Below the pieces are notes generated by a model. That model saw nothing but the letters and a program-made list of their open reading frames with translations. It was not told where the DNA came from and did not search any database. A program made the position numbers and the translations under genes. A stretch of DNA of 64,000 bases, taken from assembly GCA_005406025.1 (NCBI GenBank), contig BGZK01000489.1, positions 310,001 through 374,000 on the forward strand. The letters run 5' to 3'. Shown one piece after another: positions 23,290 to 35,813 of the stretch. Within the stretch, counting starts at the first letter, position 1; each line of letters starts with the position of its first letter. Origin of the DNA: Eumeta japonica (lineage: Eukaryota; Arthropoda; Insecta; Lepidoptera; Psychidae).

Positions 23290-23800
23290 GCTGTGGTTAC
23301 ACTTTGTGACAGTGAGTCGCTTCTTTCTGCAGTGACGGCATCCGGTTACGTGTTCTCGGGTCGTCCGCGCCGTCGGCGAAGGCGCTCTCCAATAATTTAT
23401 TTTGTAATTTCGCTTCACGTCCGAGGGCGACACTGTCGAACTCAATATCGACGTTATAAATCGCGAAAGCGTGTACGTAGGCCATTAGATTACAATAAGC
23501 AGCGCGCCATAAATTAGCGTTTGAATTTGTCGATGAACATTAGCCGGCGCGGGCGCGCGCGGCGCCGGCGCGGCTGTCGACCCCAGGTGTGTGCCCTCTG
23601 CCATTCTTTTTGTCGGTCGTTCCGATTGCTTTTCCGCCACTAAAGGAGAAAATTAATTCGAGGTGATTTAACGCACGGACTTTCTGGTCGATATTGAGCT
23701 GTAGACCTCCGGCACTTTGGCTGGCTTTGTTTTTTTCATTAAAACTCCGTCGGTCCACCGGAAATTTATGGACTTATAGAGCGGAGAGGTGTTTGAAATT
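23290..23800. other. GC-rich islet; possible 62-codon frame on minus strand
   Basis: This is a CpG-rich islet centred at 23530-23585 (ggcgcgggcgcgcgcggcgc). To its left a minus-strand frame, 23485-23297, reads with fairly protein-like composition (MAYVHAFAIYNVDIEFDSVA at the start) and many codons ending in c or g. It overlaps an equally long arginine-rich plus frame. Flanking 'ccattagattacaataagc' and 'cataaattagcg' look like clustered homeodomain cores. I favour a regulatory islet over a gene. Confidence 0.25.
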
Positions 23801-23989
23801 GGTTTTTACGAAAATGTAAGTACGTCGTGATTGTCTATGAATAAAAATCAAAATATGTTATGTTTTCGTACACAGACTTTTGCGGGTTTGACGACCCACA
23901 TGTAAGTAGCAATTAATTAACCTCATTTACTCTAAAGGTAAGTGCGACTAATTTAGGTAAAAGTTTGAATCAGAATTATACAAGGGGTA

Positions 23990-24815
23990 TGAAAAAAAAA
24001 ACAAGATACTAAAAAATTACGATTATTATTATTTATTACTAATATCTGTCTTTCTAAAGTATTTACCCTGCAGCTGTACACACACTTTTCCATTCGTTTA
24101 AACTTCTTGAAAAGTACCTTTGATAACTCTCTTTTTTCGGATACCTTAGAAATTTCGAAATTATAGGTCTCCAATGGATCTTGCCTGCTTTCAAATCTGT
24201 TGCCTTCAAAATGTTCTTTGGTTTTGGAAAATAAGTGAAACTCGCTTGGTGCTAAGTCAAGGAAATACGGTGGGTGAGGTAGGGTAGACACATTTTTTGA
24301 TTAAGAAGAGAATCGAATATCTGACGGGCGTGTACGGTGCGGCATCGTCGCGGTGCCGAAGATCGTAACTTCGACCGCTTGTCACACGAAGCTCAATAAT
24401 ACTGGGGCACAAATATACCCCGCTCGCTCACATACATGTACTATCAGACACTCACATACAGCTCATAACTGGTTTTGGTCTTCTAGAGCTAAAGTAGCAA
24501 TATGAAAAGTTAAAAAAAAAAAAAACAACAAAATCTGTGTAGGTAACCGTTTGTTTCTGTGTGCTTCGCGTACGGCGATATTTTGTCGGTGTTGGCTCAT
24601 CTACAAAGCACCATACGGTTGATTCTTGGTTTGTTTTGGAGTCGTAGTTCTACAGGCGTGTTTTCTCACCAGCATGTATATTGTACGCTTTTACTTCGAG
24701 ATTCCGTCTAATGTCTCTATAATAAATCGGCACCAATCTATCCGGTGGCCTTTCTGCTCATCGGTTAATTTGTTCGGCATTCAGCTCGAACAACGCTTAC
24801 GGATAGGAAGGATTG
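23990..24815 (-). pseudogene. Mariner-family transposase relic, 5'-truncated
   Basis: Reading the minus strand from about 24815, pieces of a Tc1/mariner transposase follow in order across several frames. They are RCSS with a stop and then LTDEQKGHRIDWC, AYNIHAGEKTRL with an in-frame stop, then YDSKTNQESTVWCFVDEPTP. Further on are HRDDAAPYT (the family's HHDNA catalytic segment, aspartates kept) and HPPYFLDLAPSEFHLF near 24270, the family's PPYSPDLAP signature. The end, RMEKCVYS, matches the usual C-terminus. The first ~110 residues are missing, and frameshifts and stops are numerous, so it is an old dead copy. A DNA hairpin (24831-24877) abuts the truncated end. Confidence 0.85.
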
Positions 24816-24830
24816 CATCGCTGCTGATGT

Positions 24831-24877
24831 AGAGCTTGAACGAGACCTAAGTCTCACTTAGATCTCGCTCAAGTTCT
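24831..24877. repeat. Imperfect hairpin at the mariner relic's edge
   Basis: The arms agagcttgaacgagacctaa(gt) and acttagatctcgctcaagtt(ct) pair at 19 of 22 positions around a 3-base loop. The differences are all transitions, as expected for a decayed palindrome. Confidence 0.65.
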
Positions 24878-25430
24878 ATATGATAATATATAATTCTTCG
24901 GCTCCCTTGGATCAATTTGTTAAACTATTGAATGTTTTCTTGAGTAACTGCGGCTGGCGGTCGGTCTGTCCTCCCTTCGTTTTAAAAGCTTCTCTCTCCT
25001 CGCCCTCTTTTAAACTCAACATACCAATAACAGATTGATGCATTTAATTGATTGGTTACATTGTTGTAAATTCCCGGCAAATTTTCACATAAATAGGCAT
25101 TTAAAAAAATATTCGATTTCAAATATAATTAATTTTTAAATTTATCACCAAAATAACCATTATTAACTATGGTGTATAATTTTCCAGTAATAAGTTATTG
25201 AGCAGTATATTTAATTACTTTTGGAATATCCGTAGAAGTCTCACATTTGAAATTTTCTACCTTATCATGCATTTTATAAGAAAACTATTATTAACAATTA
25301 TTGCGGTTATAGATTTTAAATCAAAACTCAAAACAAATTGGAATTACTTTAGGTAGGTGCAAACACACACGCATCGGTGCAGCAACGGTGATGACTTTTA
25401 ACTCGACGTCTAATCTTAAAGGGTTTTCAG
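24878..25430. other. Non-coding spacer
   Basis: AT-rich, nothing recognised. Confidence 0.4.
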
Positions 25431-25469
25431 TAAACGATAAATCTAATTGCAAATTAGATTTACCGTTTA
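25431..25469. repeat. Near-perfect hairpin, 18-bp arms
   Basis: taaacgataaatctaatt (25431-25448) and aattagatttaccgttta (25452-25469) are complementary except at one position, with a 3-base loop. Confidence 0.7.
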
Positions 25470-25499
25470 TGTGCGATTCTAATTTTACGACTCACATGT

Positions 25500-25930
25500 T
25501 GCTTAACGTCTCGGTTACCATTGAGAGCGTTGCGAAAGAACGGCGCGTGAGCTGCTACACGGCTTAGAGTAAAACTCATACGGCCGAGCTGGCGAACGTA
25601 GCTCGTTAGTCAAGTTTGTTCCGTACCGGGCGCCGCATCCGATGCGCGCGTGTGATCGGTCGGAGCGGGGGGCGCGGCGCGGCGGGGCGGGGGACCGCCG
25701 GTGCATCGGCGCGGGCATAACTTTTATCCTCCATTTGACTGAGCGGGCTTTGTGGGCCGGCGCGCCGCAGTCCGACTCCGCGCCGGGCATTCAAACGGTC
25801 TCTCGTTGCGCGTTGGCCGCGCGGGGCGGGGGGTGCGGACGCCGGCTCCTTTGTTACTCGTTACACTTAACTGACGGACGCCTGGCGGGTTACAGCTCAA
25901 GTCGTGATTGTCCTGAATGCTAATTAATTA
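25500..25930. other. GC-rich islet
   Basis: This is one of the strongest CpG-rich islets in the window (about 25610-25850). Three overlapping frames of 62-93 codons on both strands result from the composition. There is no domain and no splice-bounded frame that I would defend. A promoter-like islet is possible. Confidence 0.3.
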
Positions 25931-25991
25931 ACCTCTGTTCATTGATTGATAAAAAAAGAGAAGAGGCACAGTCCCGCGCTCAAACACGGCC

Positions 25992-26033
25992 GCAGTAAAT
26001 GAGTGCTAAAAAAGACAGTTTAGCACTTACTGC
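25992..26033. repeat. Bulged stem-loop
   Basis: gcagta + agtgctaaa on the left (with a 4-base bulge, aatg) pairs with tttagcact + tactgc on the right around an 8-base loop. The stem is 15 bp. It resembles a short regulatory RNA fold, but no known family is recognised. Confidence 0.45.
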
Positions 26034-28289
26034 ATTCAGTGTAGTCCGACCTTCCGTTACGGCATCGAAGTGTTCTGTTAAAAAATGTTAAAACGACACG
26101 TAAAAAACTATTAAAAGGAATGGCATTTCTTATTCTCGATAAGCAAAATTTACTTTGTTTATAATAGGTGCTCAATCATGTATTATAATGAATATTGGTT
26201 GAGTACCTATCTATTGTGTATTTCTTCATTTAAAATAGCATCAAAAGCCGAGGTATAAATCGACTTAAAAGAAATAGACCTAAGCAATACCGGTCTCGGT
26301 ATTTCTTGCATTGTCACATTATTTGGTCGCTTAACAATAGAGATTCTGTTCCTAAAATAATGGAGTTGCTTTTCTATTTCTTTTTATTGTTTGTTTTATA
26401 CTTATTTATACAAATCTTAAAATTACCGCTAAAACGGTGTCATGTAATAGATTAAACCTATTCCAAAAGTAATTATGTTTATTGTATTTGAATTTGTTTT
26501 TATAGCAAATTGTTCATAAGTATTATATTTATCAAAAGTATGTTAATACTTAATTGATCGTCGTCTTATTTTACTATATAAATAATAAGAAAGTTTTATA
26601 TTACTATTATCTATACACTTTAGAAACTAGCAAGTTCTTTCATGTATATTATCACTCCAACATATTATGAAATTAAAGATTTATATTAATTTTCGTCTCA
26701 GGTGATTATGAACAAAAATATATTATGATCCTTTTACTACATTCAACCAAAAAACAATAATAAAAAATTAAAATAATATTAAACCACTCCTCTGATGTCT
26801 TGTTTTAGAACAGCACGTGAAAATTGTAAAAAATATGAGTTGTTGTTTTCCAATAAAAAAAATAATCGTTACTTATACCTACTCTTTGCATTTAAAAATG
26901 AACCTTATATTATGATACTTCGGTTGAAATGTCAGATAATAAATAATGTTCCTTTCCTTCTTTTTTTTGATACTGCAAAATGCTATCATAAAATGTGAGA
27001 CAGAGACAAAATGTACACTTTGAGCCATTTTTCTGCGTTAAAATAGTACGCAATTTTGCACTTCTCTTTTTTATGCATCTATGCTTCTATTGTAATTATT
27101 TTAGGTCTAAGTGAACAGTCTTACACGCTCTCAATAGATGTAAAATGAGGAGCTGGCAAACGAAAGTAGACAATTCAGTGCTCAACCATAGACAGTTACT
27201 TTGCATAATTTTATGACTTATTTTAAAATATAATAGTTGATGTTATATTATGAACGTAATTGTTTACAAGTTTCTTGTAAAATTGAAATTAAAATCTGGT
27301 TTTTCGATCAAAAGATGACAAAGTAATAAAAGATATGTGAAAAATATTTGTTTGTTTCGTATGTTTTTCTACGTCTACTCTTAAAATGTAAGTTACGAGA
27401 GTAAACAGAAAAAAGAAGAGTATGAAAAATAAGAAAGAGAATTAGGTAAACAGATATTTACAATGTCTTCTAACTGTTTTTATTTTTTTTATTTTTGAAA
27501 CTGTTCATAAGATCACCGATAACAGTGCCATGAGTGTTTTATGCAACAAATTCAATGAAAACCGTGCACACACGAATTGTATAAATAATTTCCTATGTAT
27601 ATTTATCAGTTTAAGAGAGTTTTGCAAACAATTCGCCTTCGAGATGGTGTCAAAATGAAGCACGCTCCATTTTTCAAGTTAGGGCTTCAGCATCAAAGCA
27701 TTAAATTCCGTGAAATAGTTTTTGCGTGATGTACGAAGCAACCTAAATCTAAAATTGTTTTGGCTTCTATTTTACTTACAAAGATCTCTTATATTACTTT
27801 ATCAACAATATTTTCCAAGTACAATCAATTACAATTTCGTTATATGTATAGACGCATGTTTAACTATTGAGTACAGCTAAACATTGTTCAAATACAAGTC
27901 AAGGCTTGTGCAACAGATATCTAACATTTTGCAATTAATTCTATTGTTATAGAAAGTCGGAGTGGAATTGAAAATGTTAGCTAAAACGATGGATCTAGAG
28001 CTTCTAGATATTATTATACTAGATATTCATTACATTAAATTGTTTCGAGGCATTCAAACACTAAAATGATAACACGAAAGACATTGCTTGAGTAAACACG
28101 CGTTCAACGTGATGTCGTGATAAAGAAGTCTAGCATGCGATTGTGAAGTACTTGTTATTTAGACACTGTTTAAATAATAATACCTAAACAATAACAAAAC
28201 AAGTACTCAATAAGAGAGTATTTGTTTCTCTTACATTTTTTTCTAGCATATTCTAGATACAAACAAGCAGGCCAGTCATCAGACACTAA
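26034..28289. other. Unique AT-rich non-coding stretch
   Basis: Over 2 kb with no gene, repeat or strong palindrome recognised. Confidence 0.5.
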
Positions 28290-28475
28290 TGTTCTATGGC
28301 TGGCCATCTAAATGGTCACTTCCCCTCAAGGACAGCCGCAACATCAAGGGAGTTACCAGTGCATTGTAAGCATCTTGGGAGGGAATATGAAATCAAATGG
28401 AAGGGGATCGGGCTGATGGAGTGGGAAATGAGGGAATGTGCCACCGGAACTCTCACTCATTGGACGAAAATAAAC
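28290..28475 (+). repeat. Common lepidopteran dispersed repeat, fragment
   Basis: The lines 'tggctggccatctaaatggt', 'tcaaggacagccgcaacatc' and 'gggagttaccagtgcattgt' match a very abundant lepidopteran non-coding repeat as I know it ('cagccgcaac..agag..ttac..gcgttgccggcctt'). A second fragment of the same family lies at 33085-33180. The 61-codon frame over it is not a gene. Confidence 0.6.
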
Positions 28476-29265
28476 AGCTGAAGCTGCTACTTCACGTCCA
28501 TATTCTGTGAAAGTGCGGTACTTTATCCATCGACCAGCTCATTATTGTACTACAGCCAAGTTGGCCACAGCATAGCCCTACCGCACTAATGTACTAACGA
28601 TACTAACATTGATCTTATGGGGTTATATGTATGGTAAGAATTTTGAAAAAAAAAACGATTTTATTTTATTTGCTTTTCGTAATGTATATATATTCAAGTA
28701 TACACGAAAAGAAAATTCATGCCGATCCGAAGAATATTTTCTCACATCTTTATAGACGTATCAGAGCGTTCGAAAGTACAATGCCTGAGCGGCAGTTGTT
28801 GCCTAGAACGCTGTCACTTTTAGTTACCTGACTATATTGTTATGGACCTTTCTATTGTATGAAAATTCATAAAATGTCATTACGGCAATCTTCTTCTATA
28901 CTAATGAGGTAAATTAATATTTTTCTGTTCCCAAACAGGAAGATATTAGAAAATAGTTGTCAGTTTGAATTGCTAAGCCAAGCAGTAAATTTGTGAACTC
29001 GTTTATACTTTCTCGTGTGATATTTTGTTGTGAAAATAAAGTGTATCAGAGAATTGAGAGAATCTTCCAAAATTGAAAAGTCGAGGACGAAGAAGAAGAT
29101 GAAGAGCGCGGGACGATCTCCGACCGAAGAGTGCATGAGGGCACACGAGATGGAAGAATGGAATGAAGACAACACCGACTAGAATTATTAGAAGCTGCCA
29201 AAGGTGCTGAAGGTTTATTATATAGCCCTGGAATAGATGACTCGATGTAAGATGAGAAAAAAATT
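28476..29265. other. Non-coding spacer
   Basis: No gene recognised. A lysine/glutamate-rich open stretch on the plus strand at about 29005-29180 has no recognisable domain. Confidence 0.4.
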
Positions 29266-30400
29266 TCTTACTGTGTATAAAGTAGTTTACTGTGTTTTCG
29301 AAGTTGGTTTATACGATTCTTCGAAAACTACTGAACAGATCAATCAGCCTCAAATTTTGATACAAGCTTCTTAGATATATTTTTAGAAATTAATCGAAGG
29401 TTTTTCGTCGGGAATAAATACTATTTCTTTTATAAACAATTTAAAGGCAAAATTTATGTCAAAAATTAATTTTTGTGTTTGAGAAGCCACCATTTTGTCA
29501 AAGTTTTTTTTTCATATTCCTTCCAGTAATTACAAGATTATACTTTACTTTAATAAAAAAATATGGTTTTTTTCATTTCAGATGATCCAGTCTAGAGATA
29601 TCGTGTCCATCAAAAGACGACTTTTTTTAGAAAAGTTAACGGAAATCGGCAACGAAGCTTTCAAAAAAATTGTTTTTTACTAACTTAATATATTAAAGTA
29701 CTGTTAAAAGTATACAGAATATATCTAAAGATTTTCAAATCAATAAATTCAATAGTCTTTTCTGAAAATAATCATGAAAAATCGTTTTTTTCGGTCTCCT
29801 AACCATTTATAACCCCATAAGATTCATTGTTACCCACGTGCAATTAAAACTGTGGTATGTAAACTTGAAATATGCATTGATTAATTTATTTATTGTGGGA
29901 GTCACATGACTTAATATGCTTTTTTTAGAGAAAGTTCATACCCAGTAATGAGACGCTGTCTGTGGATTACATAACATTGATGTTACTTTTATACATTTTG
30001 TCTAAATAATCAGATATTGAGTCATTATTTAACATAAAAATTAAAAAAATAAATATCTAAATAGGTTCAAAATTGTCCTTCAGAACTCTCCTATTTTTGA
30101 AGGATTTTTTGCGATTTTCTCAAAAAAATATTTTTGCACCATCATGTAATTTCTTTTCGATCAATTTTTTAAAACTTCAATCATTCACTTAAATCTAGAG
30201 CTCACAACACCAGAGCGAATCCGCATCCCGCGGAAAATGGGGCCCCACATTGAAAAAGCATTCTCAATGTTAAAAAAACAGGAGACTAAAAGGTATCTCA
30301 CAACCTACATAAACTGGGTAGCAAGGGATTAATAACAAAGAGTTCCGGAGTTTTGGTGATTTATAAGAAATAGTTAATTCGGGATCCGTCAGACGGACGG
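29266..30400 (+). repeat. Diverged dispersed repeat
   Basis: The opening 'gttttcgaagttggtttata', 'aaaactactgaacagatcaa', the middle 'agagatatcgtgtccatcaa' and the end 'cgggatccgtcagacggacg' follow the style of a long lepidopteran dispersed repeat. Such repeats usually open with an 'aactactgaacc' line and close with 'gacggacggacg'. Boundaries are approximate, and no coding sequence is seen. Confidence 0.45.
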
Positions 30401-30879
30401 ACGCACGAGCGGAATGGCTCTGAGGTGCGGTAATGAACAACAGATGACTCAGCTCTTTTTTAGCACCAAGTCAAGGGATAAAAGAATGGAACGAAATGGA
30501 CTAAGTGTTTTTTTTTTCTCCTTCGCGAAAAAGAAGTTATTCGTTTGTTGTTCAACACAAAAGAGACACGGGTAATAAAAATAGAGTGTACGTATAGGAC
30601 CTAATACAGTATCAATTATATAGAAGGTATCAGATATTCTTACATATCTACCTCAGATAGCGACAACTCAAGAAAGTATGAAACAGGACGTATAAAATGT
30701 ACATTTGAAAAAGTAACTTCGTTTCTATATTCATTTGCATAGAGTTTTTTTTATGTTTGTTCGTGTTATTGTATGTGTTCCGCTTCCGGTTCAACCGGTT
30801 GAACTGAATACAATGAAGAACCATATTGTAGATGAGACACTTCTTTGAGATTCCGTACGTTCGAATGAAAAAAAAATAG
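30401..30879. other. Non-coding spacer
   Basis: Nothing recognised. Confidence 0.4.
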
Positions 30880-31140
30880 AAGCCATATAGGATCGCTGGT
30901 GTGTCTGTCTGTGCATCTGCCAGAGTTGATGGGCTCCGAATCTACCGAATCGATTAAGTCGGAAAGTTGTTAGTTTCTGTAAGCCAAACACGGACGTGTC
31001 ATGTAAAGAAATTAATTTTGAATGTGGGGATCACTTTGGGAGGAGATGGATTAGGAAATTAAAAAAAAAACAATGCAAATTGCATCGTGTGACATATCAA
31101 ATGAGAGAACTTGTCGAGAGGGTGTCATTATACATTTAAA
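30880..31140 (+). repeat. Dispersed repeat family 'C', copy 1
   Basis: The sequences 'gaatctaccgaatcgattaa', 'acggacgtgtcatgtaaaga' and 'gggatcactttgggaggaga' align in order with 'gattctatcgaaccgattaa', 'accgacgtgtaatttaaagg' and 'gtgagtcacttctgggagcg' at 52545-52670. They are therefore two copies of one family. The 52-kb copy keeps the diagnostic end. Confidence 0.6.
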
Positions 31141-31179
31141 ATAAATAGCTTCAGTTATTTAAAAAAATAGAGATACTTT

Positions 31180-31870
31180 TTATTACTTTCGAGCTCAGTG
31201 ATAAAAACACCGGACAGAAATTATTGAGTTCATAATACTCAAAAGATCGATTTAACTGCTTTTTTAAGCTCTTCGAGCTCAAAAATGTAGTTTTATTGCG
31301 TTTTGATCTCTTAGAATTGAAAAGTCTGTATGTATTAAAAAAAACAGCATTTTTTTTTATTTTTCAACAATAACATCTTTTTAAAACGATGTTTGATTTT
31401 GATCTGCTTTATAGCATCTGACGCAGTTTTTACAACAGAAAAAGATGATCGAGTACCTCATATTTCCGAAAAACGAATATTTTTGCAAAAACCTATTTTT
31501 TCCATTTTTCATTGACTGTATCTTTCGAACGATTCAACTGATTTTGATATAATTTACGACGATCGACGATATTTTTTAAAGAAAATAATTGGTTATATTT
31601 TAGAATTTATCGGTAGAGTAATTTCGAAACATTGTAAAAAAAATTTCAAATTGCTCTACATTCTTAATTCTTGAACAAATCAACCGATTTTTATGCAGTT
31701 TGCGACAGTCAATGCAATTGTTTTGGATGGTCGAAATAGATTCTTAGGACCCTAAAACGCCAATATCTGGTAAAAACTCGATTTTCGATAATCAGGGTGA
31801 AAACAGTAACTTTCCGATGTCATGAAATTTTCAATTTTTATAGCGGAAATATATAAAAACATGGTAATTG
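31180..31870 (+). repeat. Dispersed repeat family 'B', long copy
   Basis: The opening 'tactttcgagctcagtgata', 'tcttcgagctcaaaaatgta' and 'gttttgatctcttagaattg' parallels 33357-33520. The second half ('caaccgatttttatgcagtt', 'ggtcgaaatagattcttagg', 'gataatcagggtgaaaacag') parallels 20460-20800. It is the most complete of the copies here. Non-coding. Confidence 0.7.
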
Positions 31871-32559
31871 ATGTATTCATAGTACGGAACTCATTCTAAG
31901 CGAGTACAACTCGTCATTGTCCGTTTTTTTTCGTTATTAGATGTTCATAGGGTTAGGAATGATAAAAACCAGTTGCTTATAATAAAAACGGTTATAGCTT
32001 TTCTCTCGCGAAATTACCAAGTAGATTCGGATAAAGCTAGATAAATAGGTAATGCCTTGGCACAATTCACCTGGACTCTCGCAATTTTAATTGATCTAAA
32101 TGCATGGTTCTCCGGGGAGTAATTGATTATATGTTCAAAACTAAATGAACATACGAAAGGTCAGGATAATTTGGCTTGTGCCAACAAAAGGATGATACGT
32201 GGAATCATAATGTAATATCCGTGTACTTATTCAAAAGTAAATCCAATGGGCGCCTCCACCGCAGACTGTACAAAAAAATAACCCTTTTTAGACACGATCT
32301 TTAGGTTTCCTTTGCTCATCGATCAAAAGTGCGAAATAAAATTTGATAGAAATTCGCTCCTTACACGGCTCAACACTCCGGATAACGCGCGATCTATATT
32401 TCGTCCCGTTATCTTTACGACTGCGCCGAAGCTAAAACGACAGTAATAATGTTTTTCTGTTTTCTTTTCTTCATACCCCTAATATCGTTAGCGAAAACAA
32501 AAAGAAAAACAAAAGGATTTGTTACACTCAGAAACGGAAAACGTCACGATAAGAAACAC
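31871..32559. other. Non-coding spacer
   Basis: No gene or repeat recognised. Confidence 0.4.
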
Positions 32560-32885
32560 GAAAATTCGCAGCTTCACAAAAGGGCGGGGTGTGAACGTGA
32601 ACTGGATTACGCGGTACGCGGTGTTTTAAGCTCGATGCCAGTGATTTTAGTTCGACGCCAGTGATTCTCATAATCAGCCGTTGATAACCATCATTGCTAT
32701 TTCTATTCGTGGCAGTTCCATTCCCGGCCCCGCGACCGGCGCCCGGTGTGTGGGAGCTCATTAACCCGAATCGCTAAAATGTCGTTAGGCTGCAAATGAA
32801 AATTTTACGAGCGCGCGCGCCGCGATTTATCGTCGCTAAGATGATGCGGGGAAAGACAAATTGATTTCTCTTCACTTCCATCGTA
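32560..32885. other. GC-rich islet
   Basis: GC content rises at about 32580-32830, with 'gtgggagctcattaacccga' and 'gcgcgcgcgccgcgatttat'. Small frames on both strands overlap. It may be regulatory; nothing supports a gene. Confidence 0.3.
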
Positions 32886-33084
32886 TTCAGGTCGTGATGA
32901 TGGAATGAATTCTCGAATTCATAGTCCGTTCATTACATTCTTATATCTCGTATTCGCTGAACTGAGGTGGTGTAGATTCATTTCAGAGAGGTTCTTACGA
33001 CATAAATGTAAATTGGTATTGCTATTAATGATTGTAATAATAACAAATCAATGCCTTTTATGGCGTTTAAAGGGGAAAACGAGC

Positions 33085-33185
33085 ACGCTAGCCACCATAG
33101 AGCAGGTGATCATCGCCGCTCATGGACATTAACAACTCCAACGGAGTTCCTAGTGTTTTGCTGGCCTTTTAGGAGGAGATATCGC
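33085..33185 (+). repeat. Common lepidopteran dispersed repeat, second fragment
   Basis: 'gcaggtgatcatcgccgctc', 'atggacattaacaactccaa' and 'gttttgctggccttttagga' keep the order of the family at 28290-28475, here from its upstream part (gtgatcaccgccgcccatggacat-type line). Confidence 0.65.
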
Positions 33186-33339
33186 ATACGCATATGCGAA
33201 TGGGAAGCAGAGGGCTACAGGAAATTTTAATAAGGAAAAGTATATCTGATAGTGGAAGGAATCACACAGGATACTTGCATGGTTTAGGCAAAATTTATGA
33301 ATACTTGGAATTCTAGGTTGAAAAATTTGAAAAACGGTT

Positions 33340-33970
33340 GACTCTTCTAAAACTAACTACTTTCGAACTCAGTGCGTTCAAAAATAAAGTAGCAGTAAAT
33401 TATTGAAATCATCATGCTCAAAGATCAATTTTAGTGCCCTTTCAAGATCTCCGAATTGAAAAATATAGTTCTAATATGTTCTGATCTCTGAGTTCAAAAT
33501 TCTATATCTATTAAAAATAAAACGATTTATTTTAAATTTTCTAAATACAATATCTTTTGGATACATTGTTCGATTTTGATCTGCTTTCTAGCATCTGATG
33601 CAGGTTTTTAAATAGAAAAAGAAAACCGAGTGCCAAACATCAATCCATCAAGATTTTTTAGTTATTTTGAAAAAGCTCTTTCTTTTGAGTTCTATATTAA
33701 CGGTATCTCGTGCAAACCAACCGATTTTGATGAAGTTTGCAACGATTGACATTGTTTAGAAACGACGGTGTTAATTTTATTTTTTTTAATTTATATTTGA
33801 TATTTCTAATAATCTATCCTGTGGAATAAGTTATAATTTTCAGAGAACCTATATGAACGCACGCACGATAACCCAATGATAACTCGATTTTAGAAAATTT
33901 AATTGAAAACAATGTCTTTCTAATATATGAGGCATTTTTAACTTGAATAGCGCGCCGTTAAAAAACATAT
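33340..33970 (+). repeat. Dispersed repeat family 'B', third locus
   Basis: It matches the copy at 31180-31870 through 'tactttcgaactcagtgcgt', 'ttctagcatctgatgcaggt' and 'caaccgattttgatgaagtt', and the 20-kb copies through 'gataactcgattttagaaaa'. The element is degraded and non-coding. Confidence 0.7.
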
Positions 33971-34664
33971 CGTAAGAAAATAATGACACTTCCACTAATC
34001 TTAAAAATGTTAATACATTAGACATACTTTACCTAAAATTATGAGCATAGAACAAATGCATAGCACTTGTGTGGTTTTTTTAGGCAGTACATCTCATGTC
34101 CTACAAAAAATGAATCGGTAGTCGTATGACAACTAACTGATGACGTATTAAATATGACTACATTTTAAGTAGCTTAAACTTAGGGGCTTGCACAAATACA
34201 TATAATATTGTAATTTAATGTAAGAACTTGCAAGTGCGTTTGCGTAAAAGTGAGATCTGATCAATGTAGTGACTTTATCAGTTAAACTTATTTCATTCTT
34301 TTATCAATAATCATATTAATGTTTTAATAAAATACTTAAAAATGATCATAATGATCTAACGTTAAATATACCACAAATATTTCACACGATACGGTCGTAT
34401 GAATGTTTCTGGTCTTTGCCTAAACATCTGAGAAAATATGCATAGGCTTATAAATAAAACTAAGATAAAAAGAGTAAGGCGTAACAGTTTCATAACAAAA
34501 TGTAATATAGTTTGCTTAAAAGTATATTCATCTTGAATCGTCTAAGAATAAACGATACCGTGTACCATGTTCTCGAAAGGTAACGTTTCTCAGAAAAGAA
34601 ATTGCTTCTGTTATAAAATATGTTATACATCCATACTTAATATTGCAATAACCAAGTTAGGCGT
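33971..34664. other. Non-coding spacer
   Basis: Nothing recognised. Confidence 0.4.
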
Positions 34665-34745
34665 AGGTGGCATGTGAGGCATATGACCTCCGTGGTCAGT
34701 CCCGCGAACGTGAGTTCCTTTTGGGTTCTTTATAGTTTAAATGTG
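34665..34745 (+). mobile_element. Possible SINE fragment
   Basis: 'gcatatgacctccgtggtca' is close to the A-box region of lepidopteran tRNA-like SINEs ('acctccgtggtcgag'). A 'ttttgggttctt' about 45 bases on could be the worn B box. Too degraded for certainty. Confidence 0.35.
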
Positions 34746-34939
34746 GAAATAGAATGTAAGTTGAACAAACAAACAAAAGTGTTAATAGAGGCTCCTGCCA
34801 AGGCGTGTGGACCTCGATAGCGAATGGGGAGAATTGATTGTAAAAGTAATAAGTAACGAGTATATAAAATTCGTGAATAGATAATTTGAAGAACTGATCA
34901 AATTAATATTGTTGCTGCGAGGTATTTAATTTCGTACCT

Positions 34940-35370
34940 GGGTACCGAAACCCAACGAAGGGTACGGATAAATGCGAAAGTTTCTTTGTTTGTCTGTTAT
35001 GTTTTCACGCCTAAGCCCTTGTACTGATTTTGATGAAATTTGTCACGAAGATAGTTTTTACATTAATGAATGAACGTAGGTTACTTTTAGTTTGTATGTC
35101 TGTCTGTTAATATGTGTTTCTTCATGGTCAAAATCATTAGAGTTAAAATGATTTTAACGAATATTAATGTACTAATAGAATCTGTCTGTCATCTTTGCGT
35201 CTGTTTTTCTGTATGTATAGTTATAAGTCGACAATGATTCAATCAATATTTATGAAATTCAAAAAAAGACTCAGATTTCATTGTCATATAAGATGCAGAT
35301 TACTATTAATTATTATTTTGTATGTTTATCTGTATGACTTTTTTACAATTAGAACAATTAAAAGACATTA
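34940..35370 (+). repeat. Diverged dispersed repeat
   Basis: 'aaatgcgaaagtttctttgt', 'ttgtctgttatgttttcacg' and 'tgattttgatgaaatttgtc' match the opening of a familiar lepidopteran repeat. The block then repeats 'gtctgtctgtt..' and 'gattcaatcaatatttatga' lines much like 530-1030. Confidence 0.6.
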
Positions 35371-35813
35371 GTTTTATTTTTTAAACCATGACTATAGTTT
35401 GCATTGTTTAGAGAAGTAATGGTATTAGGGTATTAGAGTAGTTCGAGGGATGACAGGGAGGGGGAGACGATCATATGATGGAGAACGTGAAGAAGAGCCA
35501 AAGCGAAAGTAAGAGAGTGGCAACAATCCGATAGTAACTATATAACTAATAATAGTTATAGTACAAAGTCATAGTACACTAAAACGAACGATAGGGCGTT
35601 GACACTCCGTCTTCTGATAGTACTGTGTTCTATTATTACACACATTATGTTTGTGACTCAATTATGTACAAACAGCTGGATGGATTTAGATGAACTTTAA
35701 AACGCAGATAAAACATTTCCGGATTATACGTCCTGACCGATACAGTCGTTAAAATAAATCTTTGATAATATCGAATAAACTTCAAAAAATAAATTTTATG
35801 CAATGTATTAACA
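35371..35813. other. Non-coding spacer
   Basis: No gene recognised; a purine-rich patch lies at 35445-35520. Confidence 0.4.

Noticed and set aside
25515..25923. 93- and 91-codon frames on opposite strands
   Set aside because: Same composition effect; neither has protein-like character or a homolog I recognise.
29005..29180. Lysine/glutamate-rich plus-strand open stretch (SSKIEKSRTKKKMKSAGRSP)
   Set aside because: Low-complexity composition, no start in a good context, and no family match.
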